A DNA stretch of 64,000 nt, from the NCBI GenBank assembly GCA_001898235.1, contig MKTN01000038.1:1-64000 (forward strand), written 5' to 3'. The notes below the pieces were generated by a model. It was not told where the DNA came from. It was given only the letters and a program-made list of their open reading frames with translations, and made no database searches. Positions 17,138-27,023 of this stretch are shown in pieces; within the stretch, counting starts at the first letter, position 1; each line of letters starts with the position of its first letter. A program made the position numbers and the translations under genes. Source of the stretch: Gammaproteobacteria bacterium 39-13 (GTDB lineage: Bacteria > Pseudomonadota > Gammaproteobacteria > Berkiellales > Berkiellaceae).

Positions 17138-18928
17138 ATGTCAAGAGAAACACGCACAAACAAACTTAAAAAAATTAATGAAGATCTAGAAGCTTTACAA
17201 AAATATAACCTTGAATATCTGCGCCAAATATCAGGCAATAATTATCTTGCTGGCAAATTATGTAAAGATCTTATTGAGCGTGATCTTTTACCCTTCATCG
17301 ATGTCCAAATTTATGACTTTATGGCGAAAGCCAATGACACAAAAAGCGAGATGATTAATGTGTTCTGGCTATCAAAATTGCTGACACAAGCTAACTTGCC
17401 TGCCAATATTAATGAAAATATAGCGGATGAAATGGCTATTGTTCATAAAGGATTATACACACCAGGCCTTGTTGTTAATCAGGACATGGGAAGAAACACT
17501 TATACTGGGGCAAACCTTATAGTCAATAATGCTCATGATATCACTAAACTCATAGAAACCGCCGTTAGAATATCAATCCTAAGATATATCGTAGAAAATT
17601 TTAATCTTGTACAAGATTATGTTGCAGCTAATGATGCGGAAATTGAGCAACATTATAAAGAATTAAAAACTATCAATCTAAAATGGATCGAGACACAATT
17701 CCAAGCCATTAAAACTGTTGCTATTCAACCTAACAAGTTTGTCAAACCTACTGCCATTTCTGGGGCAATTCCTGCACCGCTAAAGCCAGCGCCCACAGTA
17801 GGCGGAGCGCCAGTGACGACTACTGTTCCCCAATCAACCATTGCAGTACCTTCCGCGCCAAATGTGTTGAATAATCATGTGCGTCCATTTTTTGGGTTAC
17901 CTAGTTACACTATATATGATACACCGCCACGATATTCTTCAGCGCCCTCTCGGCCTCATTATTCGCCCTCACGTACTACCGATGGCTCTCGCTATGCACC
18001 GACTGTTCCTCGACTCTCACCTTGGCAGCAATTCTGGCAAACACATGATAATACTTCTTTATCCGAGCGCTTTGGATTGACTCGTTTATTCAGATATAAC
18101 AATGAAGTGAATCCTGCTTCAAATGCTTCGTTCTTTATGAATCTGATTTATCGTTTGTTATTCTGGTTGCATCTGCCCATTATTTGGGAAGGTATTAGTA
18201 TCCTTTTCGAAGGAATGCAAAGCGTTTCTTCTAAGAGCATGAGATTTTTGAAGGGAGAAAATAGGCTCTCCAGCTTATTAATAATTATTCCACAAGTTTC
18301 GCTTTTGGCATTACTATGGCTGCACGCCCCTCTGTTAATTGTAGGCTCATTCATACTAGGACTCACTTCTTTACCTGCAATTATATTCCAAAGATTTATT
18401 GAAAATTCTCGATTACCGCATTTAATGCAAGCAGTCGCCCTTGGTTCTTTATTGATGGTGGATGCAATAAAAGATATTGCATTTATCGCTGGTGGCACAT
18501 TCTTGTGGTCAAAAGTACTGGGCATTGGTTTAAGTGCAGTCAGCACTCCACTTGCGACTGTGGGTTTTACAATTCCTTTCCTTACTGTTCCTTTTGTACC
18601 ACTATTGGTTGCATCAGCGACAGCTGCATTAGTTGCTCTTCCTGTGGTGGCATTCTTAGCAAGCGGTCGCGCATTTAATGCTGTCACTGGGATTTTTGGA
18701 GGAAGAAGTCGTCGAGCAGATCATATTAGTAATGATTCAGATCTTGAGCAAGAACGACTCAATGTAAGATTAGGCAATGTTCTTAGCACACCCAGAGGAC
18801 ATGATCATAACAGCACCTTATCTGCAGAAAGATCGGTTAGATTTAACGATACCAGAAGTCGCACCAGGGCGAATGATGAATCTTTAGATAATGAAGTTCC
18901 ACTTCGTCTTAATAGACGGCTTCGGTAG
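17138..18928 (+). CDS. Unrecognised multi-pass membrane protein with proline-rich linker (596 aa)
   Basis: I do not recognise this protein. Four parts are visible. Residues 1-200 are helical and charged, with possible coiled-coil segments. Residues 205-310 are rich in Pro, Ala, Ser, Thr and Tyr, including PRYSSAPSRPHYSPSR. Residues 331-508 hold four to six hydrophobic segments, several rich in Gly, Ala and Pro. The tail (510-596) is arginine-rich and contains RSVRFND at residues 565-571, close to a motif in the 1884 product. The layout would suit a secreted protein that inserts into a membrane, but this is speculation. It borders a repeat-rich gap and no operon partner is evident. Confidence 0.7.
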   Translation: MSRETRTNKLKKINEDLEALQKYNLEYLRQISGNNYLAGKLCKDLIERDLLPFIDVQIYDFMAKANDTKSEMINVFWLSKLLTQANLPANINENIADEMAIVHKGLYTPGLVVNQDMGRNTYTGANLIVNNAHDITKLIETAVRISILRYIVENFNLVQDYVAANDAEIEQHYKELKTINLKWIETQFQAIKTVAIQPNKFVKPTAISGAIPAPLKPAPTVGGAPVTTTVPQSTIAVPSAPNVLNNHVRPFFGLPSYTIYDTPPRYSSAPSRPHYSPSRTTDGSRYAPTVPRLSPWQQFWQTHDNTSLSERFGLTRLFRYNNEVNPASNASFFMNLIYRLLFWLHLPIIWEGISILFEGMQSVSSKSMRFLKGENRLSSLLIIIPQVSLLALLWLHAPLLIVGSFILGLTSLPAIIFQRFIENSRLPHLMQAVALGSLLMVDAIKDIAFIAGGTFLWSKVLGIGLSAVSTPLATVGFTIPFLTVPFVPLLVASATAALVALPVVAFLASGRAFNAVTGIFGGRSRRADHISNDSDLEQERLNVRLGNVLSTPRGHDHNSTLSAERSVRFNDTRSRTRANDESLDNEVPLRLNRRLR

Positions 18929-18983
18929 TATTTTCTCAGCTTATTGCGGGGGATTTTTATAAATCCCTCTGCGCTTTCAGCGC

Positions 18984-19009
18984 TTCTCCCTTTGATTCCA
19001 AAGGGAGAA
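18984..19009. repeat. 11-bp perfect stem-loop after the 17138 gene
   Basis: TTCTCCCTTTG (18984-18994) pairs perfectly with CAAAGGGAGAA (18999-19009) around a four-base loop. It is 55 bases after a stop codon and might end the transcript, but no T-run follows. Confidence 0.6.
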
Positions 19010-19069
19010 AATATTGTTCGCTTCTCACGCTGCACAACTTTATCATTCAACATTAACCCAATATTTTTC

Positions 19070-19234
19070 CCCTCACCCGCTGCTAAAAGCAGCGACCTCT
19101 CCCGCGAGGCGGTAGAGGGAATTTGTCTGCTTCGCAGACCAATAGATCCGCTATTTTCATTCCGATCCCCTCTCCCGCTGAATCACGCCGAAGCTTTAGC
19201 GAAGGCGGATAGCGGGAGAGGGTTAGGGTGAGGG
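19070..19234. repeat. Nested palindromic element
   Basis: The outer arms are CCCTCACCC (19070-19078) and GGGTGAGGG (19226-19234). The inner hairpin has 12-bp perfect arms, CCCTCTCCCGCT (19168-19179) and AGCGGGAGAGGG (19211-19222), with a further CGCC/GGCG pairing inside. It resembles the repetitive extragenic palindromes common in gammaproteobacteria. Confidence 0.7.
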
Positions 19235-19250
19235 TCTTTTGATTTGCAAT

Positions 19251-19335
19251 AAAAACAAATCCCGCTCCGCGCGTAGCGCATCTTCGCCCACTTTGTAAAG
19301 GGGGCCGACGCGTAGCGGCGGGGGGATTTTCTTTT
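19251..19335 (+). repeat. Repeat R1, left of the Rpn gene (direct repeat of 20698-20779)
   Basis: About 80 bases beginning AAAAACAAATC and including CGCCCACTTTGTAAAGGGGG and CGGCGGGGGGATTTT. It recurs almost unchanged at 20698-20779. An inverted partial copy lies at 19359-19407. Confidence 0.8.
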
Positions 19336-19358
19336 GTCTTTTTCTGCGTGTTTCACCT

Positions 19359-19407
19359 AAATCCCCCTACGCTTAGCAAGCTAAGCGCTCCCCCTTTACA
19401 AAGTGGG
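19359..19407 (-). repeat. Repeat R3, inverted partial copy of R1
   Basis: AAATCCCCC followed by a GCTTAGC/GCTAAGC inverted pair and CCCCCTTTACAAAGTGGGA reproduces the ends of R1 in the opposite direction. R1 and R3 could fold together. Confidence 0.65.
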
Positions 19408-19655
19408 ATCTTTGTTCGCTTCGCTCACTCATCATATTTCTTTCTTCTTGTGCTTGTCTCTTCGGTTACCTCATCATCTTCCACATCCTCTTTCTCCAAT
19501 TTAAATCCTCACCAAAAAACCAGCACATCTTAAGATCTTCACTGCCAACCCAAAAAATCTTATGAAGAATTCCCACTAAACGCATACGCTTTTTCTTGCT
19601 TTCCTATCTCTTGCTTCATCACAATACAAACTCATGAACAATCACGAGCAGTTAT

Positions 19656-20621
19656 ATGGAATTAACACAACGTTACGATCTTGCTTTAAAGCAGCTTTTC
19701 CTTCATCCAGAAATGATGACATCACTTATTCAAGAGTTCGTGCATCAACCATGGGTGAAAGATCTAGATTTTTCATCGTTACAAACATTAAACGCAAAGC
19801 AAACAACAGATGATTTGCGAACAAGAGAGAATGATTTAATTTGGAAGATAAAAGCTAAAGACCAATATTTATATCTTATTTTCCTTTTAGAGTTTCAATC
19901 GCGAGTTGATTATTTTATGGCGGTGAGACTTCTCACCTACTCAGGTCTGATATATCAAGATATGTTAAAAAATAAAGCACAGCACGCTATTAGAAAAACT
20001 TTACCACCCATTTTTTCATTGGTTTTTTATACCGGTGAAAAGCCTTGGCATGCCCCACTTTCTTTACAACAATGTTTAAATGCTGCAATTCCTGATTCCT
20101 TAATGAAATATCAACCACAAATAGAATATCTTCTACTAGATATTGGCCGAATAGAGCTCACGCAATATACTATGCCTGACGATAGCTTGATGTTATCGTT
20201 AATTGAATTGGAAAAAGCCAGAAATATAGCTGAAGCACGAGCGGCTATAGTTAAAGCAGTAGATCGATTAAAAGGCAAAGTAGATAGTTTAAAACGTGCT
20301 TTTTATTTGTATGCAGCAAAAGCGGCAAAATTACCTGATAGATTTTCTGATGTTGAAATAGAGAAATTATGCGAGGGACATATGTTACCTGAAAAAATGG
20401 AACGATGGACTAAAGAATTAGTGCAACAAGGTATAGAGCAAGGAAGACAACAAGCATTATCAACGACTAGGCTTGCCATTCATAAAATTTACAAAAAAAT
20501 CTATGCTCGTGATTTACCTTATACTTTAAAACAACAAGTAGACAACGCCTCTAGCGATGAATTACAGGCTTTGCTTGATAAAATAGTTGATCAAACATTA
20601 GCAGATGAAGAGATTGTTTAA
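19656..20621 (+). CDS. Rpn-family recombination-promoting nuclease / YhgA-like putative transposase
   Basis: A 321-residue protein of the Rpn/PDDEXK family (formerly Transposase_31). The N-terminal YDLALKQLF is typical. The nuclease core shows RENDLIWKIK and then LYLIFLLEFQSRVD, which gives the D...E-x-Q pattern of these PD-(D/E)xK enzymes. The C-terminal third is helical and variable, with WTKELVQQGIEQGRQQAL typical of these proteins. E. coli Rpn proteins cut DNA and raise recombination. The gene stands alone between direct copies of an approximately 80-base palindromic repeat (19251-19335, 20698-20779), which suggests spread by mobility or repeat-mediated exchange. The start ATG 19656 lacks a strong binding site. 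Confidence 0.85.
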   Translation: MELTQRYDLALKQLFLHPEMMTSLIQEFVHQPWVKDLDFSSLQTLNAKQTTDDLRTRENDLIWKIKAKDQYLYLIFLLEFQSRVDYFMAVRLLTYSGLIYQDMLKNKAQHAIRKTLPPIFSLVFYTGEKPWHAPLSLQQCLNAAIPDSLMKYQPQIEYLLLDIGRIELTQYTMPDDSLMLSLIELEKARNIAEARAAIVKAVDRLKGKVDSLKRAFYLYAAKAAKLPDRFSDVEIEKLCEGHMLPEKMERWTKELVQQGIEQGRQQALSTTRLAIHKIYKKIYARDLPYTLKQQVDNASSDELQALLDKIVDQTLADEEIV

Positions 20622-20697
20622 TTTAAAGTTCATAATTCAAAAATCCTCTTGAAGCTTTTTTGCGTAAGCTAAAAGGCTTTAGCTTTCAACAACCAAT

Positions 20698-20779
20698 AAA
20701 AACAAATCTCGCTCCGCGCACAGCGCATCTTCGCCCACTTTGTAAAGGGGGCCGACGCGAAGCGGCGGGAGGATTTTCT
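20698..20779 (+). repeat. Repeat R2, right of the Rpn gene
   Basis: A direct copy of R1 (19251-19335). It differs at only a few positions, such as CTC for CCC, CACAG for CGTAG and GGGAGG for GGGGGG. It lies 77 bases after the nuclease stop codon. Confidence 0.8.
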
Positions 20780-20869
20780 CTGAAACTTCTGATAAACGCG
20801 CCCATTCCCAAGATAAAAGTCATTCAAATAAATTCTATCTTGCAAAACATTCTGCTAAAGTGAGGAACG

Positions 20870-21178
20870 TTGAAAAAGCGAGATAATTTAATGCGTGTAT
20901 TAACCCAAGCAGAAATAAATGCGGTCTCTGGTGCCTTCCCTACACTAGTAGAAGGAATTGTCACTGATGATTTTGCTGTGGCTGGTGCTGCAATTGGTTT
21001 ATTTGTAGGCGCATACGGGCTCGGCGTTTATGCGCGTTCTCGCTATAATCAGGAAATTATTTCATTTAAAACAGCTGCACAATGCACGTTTTGGACAGCG
21101 GTTGAGGCTGCCAAATACGGCATTGCGATTGATGGGCTCTGCTTAGTTTTCAATAAACTTTATCAAGCTATTTCTTAA
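20870..21178 (+). CDS. Small bacteriocin-like peptide with double-glycine-type leader (102 aa)
   Basis: The N-terminus [15 protein letters not shown] closely matches the leader of class II microcins and bacteriocins, whose consensus is roughly M-R-E-L-x-x-x-E-(I/L)-x-x-V-S-G-(G/A). Cleavage after GA would leave about 80 residues. The mature part has a hydrophobic, glycine/alanine-rich stretch ([20 protein letters not shown]) and two cysteines. TTG 20870 has a good GTGAGGA site and gives a 22-residue leader; ATG 20891 gives a 15-residue leader with no clear site. Its 3' end overlaps that of parC by 11 bases, tail to tail. No peptidase-containing ABC exporter or immunity gene is adjacent; tolC is 6 kb away. 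Function is inferred from the leader only. Confidence 0.6.
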   Translation: MKKRDNLMRVLTQAEINAVSGAFPTLVEGIVTDDFAVAGAAIGLFVGAYGLGVYARSRYNQEIISFKTAAQCTFWTAVEAAKYGIAIDGLCLVFNKLYQAIS

Positions 21179-23426
21179 TCACTTCAAGTGAAGTTGCTTG
21201 AGTAAAGCCTTTAGGTAATTTTTGCCCCTGCTGGCCTCGTTCGCCCAAATATTGATCGAGCTCTTTAGGTTTCAAGGCTAGCTGACGACGTCCTGCATTC
21301 ACCGCCAAGCTATCGTTATGTGAAAAAGCAACAGCACCGAGAATGCTCTCTTGAGCTCCTCCTTTCTTACCTGCTTCAAGCGCGACAATCTTATTACCTT
21401 TTCCTTTTGCCATTTCAGGAAGATCGGTAATATCTACTACTAATAACCGCCCTTCTGTGGTCAAAATCGCAATACGATCGTCGCCTGATTGAATGACAAT
21501 TGGCGCGAATGCTTTTGCACCTTCTGGCACCTTGAGTAAAGCTTTACCGCTACGATTTTTGGTCGCCAAATCTTCTATTTTACCAACGAAACCAAAACCA
21601 ACGCTTGACATGAGTAAAACTTTATTTTCATTTTCTCCAACTATCATGCCAACAAAGGTCGCACCCGCTTCCGGCTTTAACTTGGAGGTTAAAGGCTCAC
21701 CTTGTCCTCTGGCTGAGGGCAAAGTATGGGCTAGTAACTGATAACTTCTGCCGAAAGAATCAAGGAAATAAACCGGTTCATTACTCTTACCTCGCAACTG
21801 CATAAAGTAACTATCGCCTGCTTTATAACTTAGTTCTTGTCCTTGTACTTCATGTCCTTTTGCCGCTCTTACCCACCCCATCGCTGAAAGCACGATGGTC
21901 ACAGGTTCCGCTTGCACTCGGTCTATTTCTTTTAAGGCTTGCGCTTGTTCACGCACAACAATAGGGGAACGACGATCATCACCAAAAGTTTCAACATCAG
22001 CTTCTAATTCTTTTCGAACAAGATTTTTCAATTTTGTCTCAGAATCTAGTGTTTGTTGTAATTTTTCACGCTCATCAGCAAGTTCCTTTTGTTCGCCTTT
22101 GATCTTCTTTTCTTCTAGCTTTGCTAAGTGTCGCAATTTTAAATCTAGAATAGCTTCGGCTTGTTTATCAGACAATCCAAATCGTTTCATCAACACAGCT
22201 TTGGGATTATCCTCATGACGGATAATCGCAATCACTTCATCAATATTTAAAAAAGCGATTAATAAACCATCAAGAATATGTAATCTAGCTTCTACTTTCT
22301 CTAATTGAAAACTCAAACGTTTTCGCACTGTATCAGTACGGAAGGTGAGCCATTCTTGTAAAAGTGTCACCAAATCCTTAACTTGGGGACGGCCATTTAA
22401 GCCAATCACATTCATGTTGACGCGAAAACTTTTCTCAAGATCCGTTGTTGCAAATAAATGCAACATTAACGAATCCCTATCAATACGGTTAGAGCGCGGC
22501 TCAATCACCAAACGCGTTGGATTTTCATGATCCGACTCATCACGCAGATCACCTATCATTGGCAACTTTTTAGCTTGCATCTGTGCAGCAATCTGCTCCA
22601 AGATTTTTGCACCCGATACCTGATGCGGTAACGCTGTAATCACAATATTACTTTCTTCAAAAGATACCTGGGCACGCATTTTGAGCGTCCCTTGCCCTGT
22701 ACGGTAGATCTTTTTCAATTCCTCTTGAGGGGTGATAATTTCTGCATCCGTTGGGAAATCTGGCCCCGGAATAAATTCCATGATTTCATCTAGGGTTGCC
22801 TTGGGTTTTTTGAGCAAATGAATGCAAGCATTAGCCACTTCACGCAAATTATGTGGCGGAATATCGGTCGCCATTCCCACAGCAATACCCGTCGTTCCAT
22901 TTAGCAGTAATGTAGGCAAGCGTGCTGGGAGGATCTTCGGTTCATCGAGTGTCCCGTCAAAATTTGGGATCCAATCGACTGTACCTTGTCCTAATTCAGT
23001 CAAAAATATTTCACTGAATTTTGCAAGACGCGCTTCAGTGTAACGCATCGCCGCAAAGGATTTAGGATCGTCAGGTGAACCCCAGTTTCCTTGACCATCT
23101 ACTAATGGATAACGGTAAGAAAAGGGTTGCGCAAGCAATACCATGGCTTCATAACAAGCGCTATCACCATGCGGATGAAATTTACCTAAAACGTCACCCA
23201 CCGTACGCGCTGATTTTTTATATTTTGCCAGGGAATTTAACCCCAACTCTGACATCGCATAAATGATGCGACGTTGTACTGGTTTTAAACCATCTGCAAT
23301 ATGTGGCAAAGCCCTATCCATGATAACGTACATGGAATAATCAAGATAAGCTTTCTCAGTAAACGCTTCTATCGGTTTACGTTCAACGCCTTCAAACACA
23401 ACGACATTCGATTGACTCATCCACAA
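21168..23426 (-). CDS. parC: DNA topoisomerase IV subunit A ParC
   Basis: The DNA-cutting subunit of topoisomerase IV, which decatenates daughter chromosomes. At 752 residues it has the typical length of ParC. The winged-helix region has [20 protein letters not shown], and the catalytic tyrosine is in [10 protein letters not shown]. The quinolone-determining positions in [11 protein letters not shown] carry the wild-type Ser and Glu. The C-terminal domain is a ParC-type beta-pinwheel. It follows parE by 26 bases on the same strand, so the two subunits are co-expressed. An upstream ATG adds only MW. Confidence 0.97.
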   Translation of the reverse strand: MWMSQSNVVVFEGVERKPIEAFTEKAYLDYSMYVIMDRALPHIADGLKPVQRRIIYAMSELGLNSLAKYKKSARTVGDVLGKFHPHGDSACYEAMVLLAQPFSYRYPLVDGQGNWGSPDDPKSFAAMRYTEARLAKFSEIFLTELGQGTVDWIPNFDGTLDEPKILPARLPTLLLNGTTGIAVGMATDIPPHNLREVANACIHLLKKPKATLDEIMEFIPGPDFPTDAEIITPQEELKKIYRTGQGTLKMRAQVSFEESNIVITALPHQVSGAKILEQIAAQMQAKKLPMIGDLRDESDHENPTRLVIEPRSNRIDRDSLMLHLFATTDLEKSFRVNMNVIGLNGRPQVKDLVTLLQEWLTFRTDTVRKRLSFQLEKVEARLHILDGLLIAFLNIDEVIAIIRHEDNPKAVLMKRFGLSDKQAEAILDLKLRHLAKLEEKKIKGEQKELADEREKLQQTLDSETKLKNLVRKELEADVETFGDDRRSPIVVREQAQALKEIDRVQAEPVTIVLSAMGWVRAAKGHEVQGQELSYKAGDSYFMQLRGKSNEPVYFLDSFGRSYQLLAHTLPSARGQGEPLTSKLKPEAGATFVGMIVGENENKVLLMSSVGFGFVGKIEDLATKNRSGKALLKVPEGAKAFAPIVIQSGDDRIAILTTEGRLLVVDITDLPEMAKGKGNKIVALEAGKKGGAQESILGAVAFSHNDSLAVNAGRRQLALKPKELDQYLGERGQQGQKLPKGFTQATSLEVIKK

Positions 23427-23452
23427 AGCTCCAAAAGAAATTCTGTATTGAT

Positions 23453-25348
23453 TTAAATCTGCACTTCAGCCAGATCGCCTTTTTGTTCTAACCAAACACG
23501 ACGATCGCTCGAACGCTTTTTCGCTAATAACATATCAAACATCGCATTGGCTTGGTTCTCATCTGGAATATGCAACTGCAAAAGTCTGCGCGTATCTGGT
23601 GCCATGGTGGTTTCACGCAACTGCAAAGGATTCATTTCACCTAACCCTTTAAAACGTTGCACGTTAACTTTCCCTTTCTTCTTTTCTGCTTTTATTCTGT
23701 CCAAAATGCCTTCTTTCTCTGCATCGTCCAAGGCATAATAAACATCTTTACCAATATCAATTCGATAAAGTGGTGGCATAGCGACAAATACATGGCCTTT
23801 TGCAACAAGTGCTGGAAAGTGCTTTAAAAATAATGCACATAACAAGGTAGCAATATGCAAACCATCTGAGTCGGCATCGGCTAAAATACACACTTTTCCA
23901 TAGCGTAATTTGCTTAAATCGCTTACGCCAGGATCTAGTCCAATAGCAACAGCAATATCATGCACTTCTTGTGAGGCTAAAAGCTCATTACCATCGACTT
24001 CCCAAGTATTTAGGATCTTACCTCGCAATGGCATAACAGCTTGGAATTCACGATCGCGCGCTTGTTTGGCAGAGCCGCCTGCAGAATCCCCTTCCACAAG
24101 GAATAATTCTCCCCGCATAGGATCGCCACTCGAACAATCTGCCAATTTTCCGGGTAAGGCTGGACCTTGGGTTAATTTCTTACGCGCAACTATTTTGCCT
24201 TGGCGTAAACGATTTTGCGCAGCCCCAATGACTAATTGCGCTAAAAGCTCGCCTAATTCAACATGCTGATGCAGCCATAAACTGAAGGCATCTTTTACCA
24301 CGCCAGAAACAAAAGCTGCAGATTGTCTAGAAGCCAATCGTTCTTTGGTTTGTCCGGCAAATTGCGGATCGCGCATTTTGACTGAAAGCACATAACTACA
24401 ACGTTCCCAAACATCTTCGGGTGCGAGCTTAATACCACGTGGCAATAAATTGCGTCGCTCACAAAATTCGCGCATGGCTTCTAATAAACCTGTTCGCAGG
24501 CCATTGACGTGTGTTCCACCTTGCAAAGTCGGAATTAAATTGACATAGCTTTCCGCTAAAATTTCACCACCTTCTGGCAACCATACAACTGCCCATGCCG
24601 CCGTTTCGGCTTCACTTTCAAAATTGCCTTCAAATGGCTGCTCTGGCAAACAAGTCACTGATTGGCAGCTCTCACGCAAATAAGCAGATAATCCTTCTGC
24701 ATAATGCCATGTTTGGGTAGAGCCTTCATTTTCATCGGTAAAATGTACGGTTAATCCAGGACAAAGCACAGCCTTCGCTTTGAGGATATGGGTTAATTTA
24801 GGCACTGAGAATTTTGGATGATCAAAATATTTATGATCGGGCCAAAAACGAATAACAGTACCCGTTTGTTTTTTGTTAACGGTGCCGGTTGCTTTCAGTT
24901 TGGTATGCACGTCACCATCTTTGAAAGACATTTCATATTGCTTACCATCGCGATAAACCGTGACATCCAATTTCTTTGATAAAGCGTTGACCACGGACAC
25001 GCCGACCCCATGTAAGCCACCTGCAAATTGATAGCTCTTGTCAGAAAACTTTGCTCCCGCATGTAAGCGAGTCAAAATTAGCTCTACCCCGGTCAATTTT
25101 TCTTCAGGATGCATATCAACTGGCATACCACGACCATCATCTTTAACGGTCAAAGAACCATCTTTGTGAAGCACAATGGTGACTTCTGTTGCATGACCTG
25201 CCAAGGCTTCGTCAACGCTATTATCGATGACTTCTTGCGCTAAATGATTAGGTCGCGAAGTATCCGTATACATCCCAGGTCGCTTACGAACGGGATCTAA
25301 ACCACTCAAGACTTCAATCGCATTTGCGTTATATACTTGTTTTGCCAT
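23453..25348 (-). CDS. parE: DNA topoisomerase IV subunit B ParE
   Basis: The ATPase subunit of topoisomerase IV. The GHKL domain shows [13 protein letters not shown] and [11 protein letters not shown]. The TOPRIM domain has [19 protein letters not shown] and DADSDGLHI, and [11 protein letters not shown] is the conserved C-terminal stretch. At 631 residues it is ParE-sized and lacks the insertion of long GyrB proteins. It starts at ATG 25348 and leads the parE-parC pair. nudF lies upstream on the same strand, 92 bases away, without a terminator I can see. Confidence 0.97.
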   Translation of the reverse strand: MAKQVYNANAIEVLSGLDPVRKRPGMYTDTSRPNHLAQEVIDNSVDEALAGHATEVTIVLHKDGSLTVKDDGRGMPVDMHPEEKLTGVELILTRLHAGAKFSDKSYQFAGGLHGVGVSVVNALSKKLDVTVYRDGKQYEMSFKDGDVHTKLKATGTVNKKQTGTVIRFWPDHKYFDHPKFSVPKLTHILKAKAVLCPGLTVHFTDENEGSTQTWHYAEGLSAYLRESCQSVTCLPEQPFEGNFESEAETAAWAVVWLPEGGEILAESYVNLIPTLQGGTHVNGLRTGLLEAMREFCERRNLLPRGIKLAPEDVWERCSYVLSVKMRDPQFAGQTKERLASRQSAAFVSGVVKDAFSLWLHQHVELGELLAQLVIGAAQNRLRQGKIVARKKLTQGPALPGKLADCSSGDPMRGELFLVEGDSAGGSAKQARDREFQAVMPLRGKILNTWEVDGNELLASQEVHDIAVAIGLDPGVSDLSKLRYGKVCILADADSDGLHIATLLCALFLKHFPALVAKGHVFVAMPPLYRIDIGKDVYYALDDAEKEGILDRIKAEKKKGKVNVQRFKGLGEMNPLQLRETTMAPDTRRLLQLHIPDENQANAMFDMLLAKKRSSDRRVWLEQKGDLAEVQI

Positions 25349-25440
25349 TGTGTATTTATGTATGTTTTATCAAAGGTTAAGATTACAATTTAAGTAAGAT
25401 AGCAAAAAAAACATCCAGGGATACTGGATACCTCTTAGCC

Positions 25441-26085
25441 TCATCCTTTTAGCATTTGTTGTTCAAGATGACCATTTTTTGTATTCAATGCAAGCCATTG
25501 TAAAGCTATCATCGTAGACGAACTAGTCAGAAAACTTCCATTTTCTAATGCAGCCAACACTGCCTGTACATCCAATACGTGAACTCGAATATCTTCATGT
25601 TCAGTGCCTATGCCATGGATCCCACCAACCCCTGTCGCATTGACAATGCCGCAAAATAGAGTGGTTTTCTCAGCAAAGCCACCTGGCGTGTTATAGAATT
25701 CTCCTATTGGAAATAGTTGCAAGATCTGGCAATTTGCCTCTTCTATGGCTTCACGGATCACTGTTTCTTCTGGTTTTTCACCAGGTTCTAATAATCCAGC
25801 AACAATTTCCAATAACCACGGGCTTGTTTGTTCTCTACCTAACATCCCAACACGAAATTGTTCTACTAATACTAATTTTTGCTGTTGCGGATCGACCAAC
25901 AATACTGCGGCAGCATCACTATGACTCACTTGTTCACGCAATAGCCAAGGGCTCCATTCCCCTGAAAAACATTTATGGCGTAAGCGCAGCTGCTGTACTG
26001 AATAAAACCCTTTGTAAGACAAGTTAGTTTTCTCAAACTCTACATCTTCATGCTGCCATGAAGGAACCCATACCGGCGTTGCCAT
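25441..26085 (-). CDS. nudF: ADP-ribose pyrophosphatase, Nudix family NudF
   Basis: Hydrolyses ADP-ribose to AMP and ribose 5-phosphate. The Nudix box is readable as GLLEPGEKPEETVIREAIEE, followed by AN where the consensus glycine would lie, a common variation. VEQFRVGML before it and EFYNTPGGFAEKTTLF after it match the ADP-ribose-specific group, with the proline about 15 residues after the box. It has 214 residues. It lies just upstream of parE, as nudF does in E. coli, and is separated from the divergent pcm gene by 265 bases without a gene. Confidence 0.92.
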   Translation of the reverse strand: MATPVWVPSWQHEDVEFEKTNLSYKGFYSVQQLRLRHKCFSGEWSPWLLREQVSHSDAAAVLLVDPQQQKLVLVEQFRVGMLGREQTSPWLLEIVAGLLEPGEKPEETVIREAIEEANCQILQLFPIGEFYNTPGGFAEKTTLFCGIVNATGVGGIHGIGTEHEDIRVHVLDVQAVLAALENGSFLTSSSTMIALQWLALNTKNGHLEQQMLKG

Positions 26086-26350
26086 GTTTCACCTTAGCCC
26101 TCATTGTGGTGGGGACAGAGTCTACCGAGTGAGGATGTAATTGACAATTTCAGCTCCAGTAATTCTTGCTTAAAATTGCTGTCCGACACAAAGAGCTCTA
26201 TTTTTGCTTCAAAGAAATGTTGTAGATCCATGGAGAATGGCTTGATTTTAAGTTTACTTCGCTGCAGCTGGTTTGTATGACCAAGAAATATGGTAGGATG
26301 CGGGCTCAGTCTGTCTCTATTATTAATTCATAAAACTTTCTTGGTATGCG

Positions 26351-27010
26351 ATGATGAATTTCCAAATTGCTCGCTCTAATATGGTCGCCCAACAAATTCG
26401 ACCTTGGCAGGTTTTTGATAACAATGTTCTGATGGCGCTTTCGCAAATTCAGCGTGAGAACTTTACGCCTAAAGCATTTATAAATCTTGCTTATAGTGAT
26501 ACAGATATCCCACTTCCTGAGGGGCAAACAATGTTATCCCCCAAAATGGTTGGCAGGGCATTGCAGACACTTAAGCTAACGGGTCAAGAAAAAGTATTGG
26601 AAGTAGGCACAGGAACTGGATATGTTAGCGCTTGTCTTACAAAACTGGCTGGCAGCGTTGTGAGTATTGAGATCCAACCTGCATTATTGATGCAAGCAGA
26701 AAAAAACTTAAATGCTATTAACTGTCGCAATCTGATATTGGAACAAGGTGATGCGGTGATGGGTTGGGAGGCTCATGCGCCCTATGATGCCATTATCGTC
26801 ACCGGCTCTTATCCACTTGGTGTGCCGGAAAAAATTTGTTCGCAGCTTAATATCTCGGGAAGGCTATTCGCGATTGTCGGTGTCGCACCTACTATGCAAG
26901 CGATAATGATTGAGCGGCATGGGAAATCCCACTATACGACAAATACGCTTTTTGAAACGGTAGTCCCTGCCCTTATTCATGCTCCACAACCCAAAAAGTT
27001 TCAATTTTAG
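26351..27010 (+). CDS. pcm: Protein-L-isoaspartate O-methyltransferase family protein
   Basis: A class I SAM-dependent methyltransferase of the Pcm family, 219 residues. The SAM-binding loop is VLEVGTGTGYVSACL. The preceding segment QTMLSPKMVGRALQTL corresponds to the conserved QTISxPxxVAxM stretch, but reads MLSP where true repair enzymes usually have TISQP. VTGSYP is present late. It lies 13 bases before tolC. Pcm-like proteins next to tolC are known in gammaproteobacteria and may not repair isoaspartate, so the family is firm but the activity less so. Confidence 0.85.
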   Translation: MMNFQIARSNMVAQQIRPWQVFDNNVLMALSQIQRENFTPKAFINLAYSDTDIPLPEGQTMLSPKMVGRALQTLKLTGQEKVLEVGTGTGYVSACLTKLAGSVVSIEIQPALLMQAEKNLNAINCRNLILEQGDAVMGWEAHAPYDAIIVTGSYPLGVPEKICSQLNISGRLFAIVGVAPTMQAIMIERHGKSHYTTNTLFETVVPALIHAPQPKKFQF

Positions 27011-27023
27011 TACAAGGTGAAGT

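Larger units (their letters stand above)
18929..19655. other. 727-base gene-free region packed with palindromic repeats
   Basis: No gene is seen here. It holds an 11-bp stem at 18984-19009, a short CGCTGC/GCAGCG stem near 19077-19093, a GTCTGC/GCAGAC stem near 19127, the nested palindrome at 19070-19234 and two oppositely oriented copies of a longer repeat (19251-19335 and 19359-19407). Frames such as 18944-19231 merely read through these repeats. The remainder up to 19655 is T- and C-rich, without features. Confidence 0.7.

Noticed and set aside
18148-18687. A 179-codon minus-strand frame inside the 17138 gene
   Set aside because: It is antisense to a long membrane-protein gene whose composition creates open antisense frames.
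18944-19231. A 95-codon plus-strand frame after the 17138 gene
   Set aside because: It reads straight through palindromic repeats, has no ribosome-binding site and no protein-like composition.
19251-20779. A classical insertion sequence around the Rpn gene
   Set aside because: The bracketing repeats are direct, not terminal inverted repeats, no short target duplication was seen, and no DDE transposase is present.
21895-24269. Several 60-119 codon plus-strand frames opposite parC and parE
   Set aside because: Shadows of conserved topoisomerase genes; serine-rich compositions typical of antisense reading.
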